In this document: piece by piece, positions 58,807 to 64,000 of the stretch
Numbering within the stretch: the stretch's first letter is position 1
Layout of the letters: each line of letters starts with the position of its first letter
Source of the DNA: a virus
DNA: 64,000 nt
IMG/VR virus record: IMGVR_UViG_3300023179_000035
Coordinates: 52,395 to 116,394 of that record
Reading direction: 5' to 3' (one strand)
Program-made: the position numbers and the translations under genes
The notes under the pieces: generated by a model
What the model saw: only the letters and a program-made list of their open reading frames with translations
The model's database searches: none
What the model was told of the DNA's origin: nothing

Positions 58807-59100
58807 ATGGCAGACGGAGACACAAGCACAAAGGTCGTAAGTCCTGACGTACCACAGCCCCCAGCGCCGGGTCCTGCCTGGTTCTGGCTGAAGGACAACT
58901 CAGGAAAGAGCTCTGCAACGCTGACCTTCGCCACTGTCTCCTTCTTCGTGACGACAGCCGCCTACGCCCTGTCGACTGTGCAGACAGTCGGTGGCGTCTC
59001 TCTTAGGCCCTTTGACCCGTCATCTTGCGCAGCCTACCTCGGGACGACTTTCGCCCTGTACTTTGGCCGCAGGTTCACTGACGCGAAGTTCGGAGCGTAG
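58807..59100 (+). CDS. Small two-span membrane protein (holin candidate)
   Basis: A 97-residue protein: polar Pro-rich N-terminus, hydrophobic segment TLTFATVSFFVTTAAYAL, short loop and a second segment CAAYLGTTFALYFGRRF, then a short basic/acidic end. Size and topology suit a class II holin; membership in a lysis group with 57974 and 58330 is inferred from topology and adjacency only. Confidence 0.5.
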   Translation: MADGDTSTKVVSPDVPQPPAPGPAWFWLKDNSGKSSATLTFATVSFFVTTAAYALSTVQTVGGVSLRPFDPSSCAAYLGTTFALYFGRRFTDAKFGA

Positions 59101-59101
59101 G

Positions 59102-60733
59102 GTGGCCAAGCTCATCAGAGAGAAAGTTTTTGGTGTCTCGCAGTGGGGCGACACGCCTGTCAGTGTCAACCCAGTAGTAGACCCACAGGCCCCGCTAACG
59201 GACCCAACAAACCTTGACTTTGAGCCCCAGTCGTCTCGAGAGCTCGAGGCGGCGCTCAAGAGTTTAGTTCAGGGGACGCGTCTCCCACCAGGAGATGTGT
59301 ACGACATAGTTAAAAAGGCTCTTCGAAAGAGTGAGGAAGAAATGAAAAAAGCGAACAGGGTTGAAGAAGCGATCAGGAAGCACGTGAGAAGAGTCCTCAG
59401 CGAGATCACCGCAGGCGAGCTGCGCAGCCAAGGAATCGCAGGAGTTCCTTCAAGTCTTCCAGACGACACCCAGATCTCAGATATTTTAGCTTCAAGACTG
59501 ATGGGTGGCGGAAGCGTAGTAGTTCCTGCTGGTGTATCAGGAGCAAAACCAAAGCCAACACGCAGTGAGGAAGACGTTGAAACACGTATAAAGCCTGGAG
59601 AGCCGTTTAAGTACGGGCGTGAGGAGTATGAAGCTGACGTGAAGTGGCTTCAAAAAAAGCTAGGTACAAAACTAGCTGAAGAAGCAGTTGATGACATCAG
59701 CCCTGACGACATCAAGAAAAACCTGATGGGTGAGCTCAAGGTCAAGTACGTCTCCCTTCTTTTGAGGGCGGGCGGAGACCCAGGTTCTCTAGGCATGGTC
59801 GACAAGACTGCGAAGGCTGCGTACGAAAAGTATGAGGCAGGTATGAAAATACTGGCAGCACAGTCAGACTATGATGAGCGTGATGTGAATGATTTCGCTA
59901 ACAGAGAGGCGCATGAAAAAGCGCAAGGCTATCCTAGGATTTCAAAAGATGATCTAGACATTGTGCTGTCTTGGGTAGCTCAAAAGAAATCAGGTGTAAG
60001 TGCCGCCGACGCTAAGCGAATTGAGGAAATGATTGAATCTGAAGAGCCTGATGAGGCAGTCGTGAAGGCTGCACGTGACAGCCTCAAAGTCCTGCTTAAT
60101 ACAAGCGAATTTAAAGAAGCGTTCGACGCCATGTCAGAGGAAGCAGCTGAAGATGCATATGAGTTTTATGATTCTGCTATCAACGCTGTCTTAAGTAGGC
60201 TTGCCGCCAACAATGATATTCCTTTGAATATTCTCAAAGAAATTTTAGCCAAAGATGGAGAAGAGCTAAAAAAAGCAGTCTTTAAGTACTTTAAGGACAA
60301 AGATGACAGAAATGAGAAACTGCAGCTCATAGCTGATTTTTTGGATATTCTTGAAAAAGAACCGGAAGAAGCAATACCCGCTATCGTGAATATGACGGGA
60401 GTAGATGATGAAGTCGCGAAGATATTTATAGAGTCCCAGCAAGAATGGGATGATGAGGATGATGAAAGAATTGATTTTATTTCATCGCTGTTAAATGAAA
60501 AATGGATGCCGCAATTCAAGGAGATGATTTTGCAGAAGTGTTTGGTGGATCCTACCGTCAAGGCTGAGGCCTTAAAGTCTCTTGGTATTTCTGAAAAATC
60601 TTTTCAAAAATACTCAGATGCCATGCTAGACGCCAGAAACATCTTCTTAAAATTCTTAGATGACAAAAAAGAAGAGAGGCAGAGGAGCGCAGGGTCTTCG
60701 CCGCTTCCAAGCCGTCTAAGAAGGCGTGTGTAA
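59102..60733 (+). CDS. Large helical structural-type protein, AT-rich body
   Basis: A 543-residue protein, GTG 59102 (the longer frame from 58991 lies inside the previous gene). N-terminus VAKLIREKVFGVSQWGD; residues ~85-105 RVEEAIRKHVRRVLSEI repeat the amphipathic motif seen elsewhere. The remainder is acidic and helical, rich in Asp/Glu/Lys. Bases ~59290-60720 are much more AT-rich than the flanking genes although the protein is intact, suggesting transfer from a lower-GC phage. No family recognised; head or internal protein possible. Confidence 0.55.
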   Translation: MAKLIREKVFGVSQWGDTPVSVNPVVDPQAPLTDPTNLDFEPQSSRELEAALKSLVQGTRLPPGDVYDIVKKALRKSEEEMKKANRVEEAIRKHVRRVLSEITAGELRSQGIAGVPSSLPDDTQISDILASRLMGGGSVVVPAGVSGAKPKPTRSEEDVETRIKPGEPFKYGREEYEADVKWLQKKLGTKLAEEAVDDISPDDIKKNLMGELKVKYVSLLLRAGGDPGSLGMVDKTAKAAYEKYEAGMKILAAQSDYDERDVNDFANREAHEKAQGYPRISKDDLDIVLSWVAQKKSGVSAADAKRIEEMIESEEPDEAVVKAARDSLKVLLNTSEFKEAFDAMSEEAAEDAYEFYDSAINAVLSRLAANNDIPLNILKEILAKDGEELKKAVFKYFKDKDDRNEKLQLIADFLDILEKEPEEAIPAIVNMTGVDDEVAKIFIESQQEWDDEDDERIDFISSLLNEKWMPQFKEMILQKCLVDPTVKAEALKSLGISEKSFQKYSDAMLDARNIFLKFLDDKKEERQRSAGSSPLPSRLRRRV

Positions 60734-60738
60734 GCTGA

Positions 60739-61110
60739 ATGAACAGGCTGCTCCTCCTTAACGAGGAAATAGTACAGCAGGCCTCGAGGGGCACCTTGAG
60801 GCCTGCGTTGCCTATCAAGGCGACGCGGCAGAAGTTGCCTATCCTCCCGGCCGACGTATGGCGTCCCATAGACGGAAGCCTCAAGAAGACTTTCAAGTTT
60901 GACGATGTGATTGGCAGGAACACGTTCCTCTTCAGGCTCCTCAGCTACGAACAGGAGAAGGGACACAACGCTGTCATCGTGGTCAGGGAGGACAGCGTCG
61001 CTGTCTCTGTGACGACTCACATGGGGTCGGCCACAGAGCGCCGGGTGACAGAGCTCGACAGGGAGTACACACACGCTGCCGACATGATATTTTCTGAGAT
61101 AGCTAAGTGA
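60739..61110 (+). CDS. Pterin-4a-carbinolamine dehydratase-like protein
   Basis: A 123-residue protein. LPADVWRPIDGSLKKTFKFD, FLFRLLSYEQEKGHNAVIVV, VAVSVTTHMGSATERRVTEL, DREYTHAADMI follow the PCD/DCoH pattern (W.....L.R.F.F, H....v, V...L.TH....T..D...A). The catalytic HH pair of true PCDs is only partly present (one His before Asn), so it may be enzymatic or a fold relative. It could recycle a pterin cofactor for folate-dependent thymidylate synthesis; inferred. Confidence 0.5.
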   Translation: MNRLLLLNEEIVQQASRGTLRPALPIKATRQKLPILPADVWRPIDGSLKKTFKFDDVIGRNTFLFRLLSYEQEKGHNAVIVVREDSVAVSVTTHMGSATERRVTELDREYTHAADMIFSEIAK

Positions 61111-61481
61111 ACTTTCCAGAGCCTAAGGAGATGATGAGCAGCTCGCTCGTCGACAAGCTGGACGGCGGAGACGAGGCCTTGATAGTGGCCTCCCTCATAG
61201 CCGAGCCAGACGTCAACGCGTCAGTGACTGCGATGCTGCTAGGCCTCAAGAGGGCGGCACATGGCGCCAGCTCTTATGTCGTCAGCCTCGTCATGCGGTC
61301 TGCTGACGTCAGCGGCGTCCTGTCCAAGGTGGGCGCGACACCCTACGCCTTGCTGGCCTTAGACGGCCCTGTCTCCCAGAGCTTCAGCCTGCAAAGGCAC
61401 AGCCTGGTGGCCTGCGACGTCAACGTCAGGCAAGAAGCCACATTTTGTGATGTCGTCCTGACGTTTGAGTGCAATACATAG
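61107..61481 (+). CDS. Unknown small protein
   Basis: A 124-residue protein with GTG start overlapping the previous stop. Ala/Val/Ser-rich, alternating helices and strands (LVDKLDGGDEALIVASLIAE, YALLALDGPVSQSF), no membrane helix or cysteine cluster. No family recognised. Confidence 0.55.
   Translation: MNFPEPKEMMSSSLVDKLDGGDEALIVASLIAEPDVNASVTAMLLGLKRAAHGASSYVVSLVMRSADVSGVLSKVGATPYALLALDGPVSQSFSLQRHSLVACDVNVRQEATFCDVVLTFECNT
61474..61481 (+). promoter_or_regulatory. ATACATAG box
   Basis: 5 bases before the 61487 ATG. It includes the previous stop codon TAG. Confidence 0.35.
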
Positions 61482-61486
61482 TACCG

Positions 61487-61642
61487 ATGCAGGACATAAA
61501 CTTCGATAAGTTCATGGATGACCTACTCGAGAAGCAGGCCTCCGCCGCCGCCAAGAAGCAACAGCTAGAGCAGGAGACTCCGCAGCGCGAGTACGTTAGG
61601 CGCTACCGCGAGCTACCCATCAACAGGACGCGTGTCGGGTGA
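61487..61642 (+). CDS. 51-residue helical protein
   Basis: MQDINFDKFMDDLLEKQASA, then a Lys/Gln/Glu-rich helix and a basic end (EYVRRYRELPINRTRVG). It fills exactly the space between two genes: box 5 bases before the ATG, stop overlapping the next start. Real by context and composition; function unknown. Confidence 0.6.
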   Translation: MQDINFDKFMDDLLEKQASAAAKKQQLEQETPQREYVRRYRELPINRTRVG

Positions 61643-62178
61643 TGAAGTCGTTAAGAGAGCTGCGCGGTTATGTCGTCCTGCTAGAGGCCGACGAGACGGG
61701 AGAAGCGACGCCTCCAGCCCAGGCGCCCGCTGAAGCCCCCCAGCCTGACAAGCCAGCGGAGACACCCCAGCCGAAGACCGGCAAGGCTAGCGACATCGTC
61801 GCCATGAAGAAGGGCGACATCTCGGCCGACAAGGTGATCGACAAGCTCAACACGATCAGGGCCGGCAGGTCGTTCAAGGACCCAAACATCAAGTCGTCCC
61901 TGACAGACTACATCAGCTCCCTCAAGCCGCCAGAGAGGGTCGCCCTGTTCGCCTTCCTGAAGGGGGTGTCGCAGATCATGTCGGGGGAGGTCGAGGGCCA
62001 GAGCGCCACAGAGCCGGCAGACCCAGCCCCGTCGATCCAGATGCAGAAGGTGAGGCTGAAGCGGGAGATCAAGCCTACTATCGTGATGCCGTCGAAGCCC
62101 GGCGCTCCCGAGCAGGAAGAGTCGCCTGAGGCCGCGGCGGCTCCGGCAAGGGTCCCGACTCCTATCAAGGCCAAGTAA
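61639..62178 (+). CDS. Pro/Ala-rich linker protein, function unknown
   Basis: A 179-residue protein (GTG 61639 or ATG 61642). MKSLRELRGYVVLLEADE opens with the recurrent amphipathic N-terminal motif; a Pro/Ala-rich linker follows; a compact helical domain (ADKVIDKLNTIRAGRSFKDP, SLTDYISSLKPPERVALFAF) at ~65-115; then another Pro-rich tail. Modular, probably virion-associated. No family recognised. Confidence 0.55.
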   Translation: MMKSLRELRGYVVLLEADETGEATPPAQAPAEAPQPDKPAETPQPKTGKASDIVAMKKGDISADKVIDKLNTIRAGRSFKDPNIKSSLTDYISSLKPPERVALFAFLKGVSQIMSGEVEGQSATEPADPAPSIQMQKVRLKREIKPTIVMPSKPGAPEQEESPEAAAAPARVPTPIKAK

Positions 62179-62195
62179 CCAACCCACAGCCTGTG

Positions 62196-62203
62196 TATAG
62201 TAT
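62196..62203 (+). promoter_or_regulatory. TATAGTAT box
   Basis: A variant box, 6 bases before the 62210 ATG, intergenic, no Shine-Dalgarno site. Confidence 0.35.
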
Positions 62204-62209
62204 GCTCGC

Positions 62210-62392
62210 ATGCACAACAGGATAGAAGTGACTGTGACTCCGCACATGGTAACCAAGGTGGCTGACTCCCTCGGCCTGCAGCCTGAAGAGGTGACAGACG
62301 ACATGCTAAAGCCGTTCCTCCTCGAGGCCCTGCGCAATGCTGTCGTCGCTGACGACCCCGGTCCTAACCCGCTTCAGCAGTCGAATACATAA
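62210..62392 (+). CDS. Small protein, function unknown
   Basis: A 60-residue protein: beta strand NRIEVTVTPHMVTKVADSLG then helices DDMLKPFLLEALRNAVV. No family recognised. Followed after 4 bases by the next gene with its own box overlapping the end. Confidence 0.55.
   Translation: MHNRIEVTVTPHMVTKVADSLGLQPEEVTDDMLKPFLLEALRNAVVADDPGPNPLQQSNT
62385..62392 (+). promoter_or_regulatory. ATACATAA box
   Basis: 4 bases before the 62397 ATG, overlapping the previous stop codon TAA. Confidence 0.4.
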
Positions 62393-62396
62393 CAAC

Positions 62397-63425
62397 ATGT
62401 CAAAGAAGCTGCTGGAGGCCTACATCGCCTCGCTACTCACTGAGTTCATGGACAACTCTATGATGATCGGCGACCCCGACAAGGCCGCCGATATCTTCAC
62501 GGGACCCTTCAAGAACTTCGCTGGAATCACCGTGTCCGAGCTGGGCAAGACTTTCTTCACGGCCAAGATGGCCGCAAAGCTGGCTTTCGCTGCCGTCAAG
62601 GGGGCCTTCGGCGCCAAGGCGGACTTTGAAAAGATATTCTCGACTCACGACAGCGAGCGTCAGTCGATGCAGTCAAAGTTCCAGGCCTACTACAACGACG
62701 CTTTCTCCCTGACGAACAACACGGACCTCAACATGGTCGCCTTCATGTGGAACCCAGGCGCGTGGGCGGTGGCCAAGGCTTCTATGGGGGCTGATATTCC
62801 AGGGCTGGCCCACGCAGGAGTTGGAGGCGCCGCGAGTGCTGTCGGAGGAGCCGCTAGGACAGCTGGAAGTAAGCTGAGCGGATACAGTGATTATTATTAC
62901 GAGTCTTTTATCAGAGAAAATTCTGAAAAACCCCTGACCCCAGAAGCTATCAAGGGCCTCCAGGCCGACTCTAAAAAGTTTCGGGCCATCGAGATCAAAA
63001 AGATGGACGAGGTCGTCAGGTCGGTCCGAGAAGCTCTCGAGATGCCTCCAGAAGAATTCATGTCAAAATACGGGAGAGACAGGGCTGAACTATATAAGAG
63101 GCTCAAGGACAGCATAACTGATTCAGTTCAAAAGAAAGCCAAGACGCAAGGCGATTCACTAAAACCTGAGCGGCTGCAGCAGATAAACGCCGGCATTGAT
63201 GCTGCTATACAGCAGCTTGAGGGACAACTGGCTGAAGTCGTCAAGATTTCCAAGGCTGCGCTTGTCGAGAACAGGGCACAGATGCTGACCGACTCGGCAA
63301 ACGAGATAGAAGAGGGACTTAAAAAGCAGGGCATCGACGTGACGAAGCATGGCCTCGTCCCGGTCCTACGCGCTAAGGCCGAAGAGATAAAGAAGCTGGC
63401 GCCACCTGAACAAGAGCAGAAGTAG
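62397..63425 (+). CDS. Helical structural-type protein, function unknown
   Basis: A 342-residue protein from ATG 62397 (the longer frame from 62337 lies in the previous gene). N-terminus MSKKLLEAYIASLLTEFMDN, the recurrent amphipathic motif; Ala/Gly-rich, weakly hydrophobic middle (GLAHAGVGGAASAVGGAART); coiled-coil C-terminal half (QQINAGIDAAIQQLEGQLAE). Bases ~62880-63120 are AT-richer. Possibly an internal virion protein. No family recognised. Confidence 0.55.
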   Translation: MSKKLLEAYIASLLTEFMDNSMMIGDPDKAADIFTGPFKNFAGITVSELGKTFFTAKMAAKLAFAAVKGAFGAKADFEKIFSTHDSERQSMQSKFQAYYNDAFSLTNNTDLNMVAFMWNPGAWAVAKASMGADIPGLAHAGVGGAASAVGGAARTAGSKLSGYSDYYYESFIRENSEKPLTPEAIKGLQADSKKFRAIEIKKMDEVVRSVREALEMPPEEFMSKYGRDRAELYKRLKDSITDSVQKKAKTQGDSLKPERLQQINAGIDAAIQQLEGQLAEVVKISKAALVENRAQMLTDSANEIEEGLKKQGIDVTKHGLVPVLRAKAEEIKKLAPPEQEQK

Positions 63426-63441
63426 GGGCTATAAAGAAGAC

Positions 63442-63723
63442 ATGCCAAAGCGTAGAGCAGCCAACTATAACGTAGACCTGATGCAACCAGACGAGCTCAA
63501 CCAGCTCAAGGCCCTCGTCAAAGAGTTCATGACACGCGCCCAGAACATCGAAAGTGAGATCCAGCTACTCAACGACGACAAGAAGGAGCTGATCGAGGAG
63601 TTCAGCACTAAGCTGGACATGAAGACCCTCAACGCAGCCCTCCGCGTCTTGAAGATCAAGGCCGGGGTAGAGCACAAGGACACGTTTGACCTCTTCGTCG
63701 AGACCCTGACAGAGGAGCAGTGA
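63442..63723 (+). CDS. GapR/DUF2312-like protein (tentative)
   Basis: A 93-residue protein: LNQLKALVKEFMTRAQNIES, EIQLLNDDKKELIEEFSTKL, DMKTLNAALRVLKIKAG and DLFVETL. The long helix with DDKKE followed by a K.L...LR..K segment resembles GapR (DUF2312), a protein that binds overtwisted DNA ahead of forks in alphaproteobacteria. Also compatible with another small coiled-coil protein. Its stop overlaps the next start. Confidence 0.45.
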   Translation: MPKRRAANYNVDLMQPDELNQLKALVKEFMTRAQNIESEIQLLNDDKKELIEEFSTKLDMKTLNAALRVLKIKAGVEHKDTFDLFVETLTEEQ

Positions 63724-64000
63724 TGCCCCGCCCACGGAAAGCAGCGAAGAAGAAGTCGTCGAAGCCGGAGCCCACCTATGTCCTCAACGTCACCAAGGAC
63801 GAGCTGGCCCACATCAGGAACCTGATGTCTGTCCTGCTCCCGCCCGCCGGTGAAGTGAAGCTTGGTGAGTCCCTGGCCGAGGCCTGTGAGATGGACGAGT
63901 CTGTGGACTCTTCCCTGTGGGACAAGATCTGGGCACTGTGCTCAGAGGCGGGAGTCGACGTAGGGGACGAAGCCCCTGACTTTATCGTGGCCCACCTCGC
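63723..64000 (+). CDS. Unknown protein, runs off the window
   Basis: At least 92 residues with a basic N-terminus (MPRPRKAAKKKSSKPEP), then TYVLNVTKDELAHIRNLMSV and a helical region. ATG overlaps the previous stop. The basic start suggests DNA binding. Incomplete, so no call. Confidence 0.6.
   Translation, partial: MPRPRKAAKKKSSKPEPTYVLNVTKDELAHIRNLMSVLLPPAGEVKLGESLAEACEMDESVDSSLWDKIWALCSEAGVDVGDEAPDFIVAHL

Noticed and set aside
58991-59101. Extended start of the 59102 gene
   Set aside because: The extension lies wholly within the holin-like gene; GTG 59102 follows its stop by one base.
59307-59316. Another ATAGTTAA match
   Set aside because: It lies inside the 59102 coding sequence with no start codon nearby, so it is probably chance.
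1-64000. tRNA genes, CRISPR arrays, IS elements, attachment sites
   Set aside because: I looked for TTCGA-type tRNA arms, regular spaced repeats and transposase motifs and saw none; a covariance-model scan was not possible here.

Overview
The window is one dense, almost fully coding stretch (roughly 55-60 % G+C by eye) of a large tailed bacteriophage genome. T4-type baseplate proteins (gp26/gp51-like chaperones, a gp53-like wedge protein), a long tape measure, a gp32-like SSB, a UvsX/RecA recombinase, a DnaB-type helicase and a large nucleotide-metabolism set point to a myovirus with a big, T4-related or jumbo-class genome infecting a Gram-negative, probably aquatic bacterium. The host guess rests on gene content only (class II ribonucleotide reductase, ThyX, Hsp20, Vsr-type fractured genes). 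No tRNA, CRISPR array or IS element was recognised. No stretch over 300 bases lacks a gene.

Layout. 1-17916: virion genes: a tail fibre with His-rich tip, a LamG adhesin and a small protein on the minus strand, then baseplate chaperones, tape measure and three baseplate proteins. 17956-26582: replication and recombination: mini family-A polymerase, HD hydrolase, SSB, RecA (in pieces), dUTPase, 5'-3' exonuclease, helicase. 26590-33932: class II ribonucleotide reductase (in pieces), ThyX and thymidylate kinase. 34101-40978: accessory genes: Hsp20, SET domain, phosphoesterase, S66 peptidase, HNH nuclease, Dps-like protein, Cys-rich protein. 41058-45788: a second nucleotide-processing cluster: two all-alpha NTP pyrophosphatases (one fused to a HAD deoxynucleotidase), a second ThyX-like protein, a second dNMP kinase, a reductase-like protein, an RHH regulator and a GIY-YIG/deoxyribosyltransferase chimera. 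45863-52227: DNA polymerase III alpha (in pieces). 52238-64000: small and structural-type proteins, an epimerase, thymidine kinase, SOD-like and pterin-dehydratase-like proteins, a membrane-protein cluster and a possible GapR-like protein.

The outstanding feature is that three core genes are fractured. RecA is encoded in pieces joined by an atypical split intein (31-residue N part) and, only 15 coding bases later, a group I intron carrying a Vsr-like endonuclease. The reductase is cut by a split intein whose halves flank a Vsr-like endonuclease gene, and also carries a complete HNH-containing intein. Polymerase III alpha is cut twice, giving three polypeptides joined by two split inteins of different chemistry (Cys1/Cys+1 and Ser1/Ser+1), each break again holding an endonuclease gene. 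Removing the elements gives plausible full-length proteins of about 393, 837 and 1178 residues. All breaks fall in conserved functional segments. This matches the published 'fractured gene' arrangement (Dassa et al. 2009, from metagenomes), but four split inteins, one complete intein and one intron in about 30 kb of one phage is an unusual concentration.

A second system-wide signal is an AT-rich octamer, ATA(G/C)(T/A)TA(A/G), found on both strands 4-7 bases before many start codons (16-18 bases at two genes with Shine-Dalgarno sites). It looks like a phage-specific promoter, possibly producing leaderless or nearly leaderless mRNAs. The duplicated dUMP/dTMP genes suggest either a robust thymidylate supply or synthesis of a modified deoxypyrimidine.
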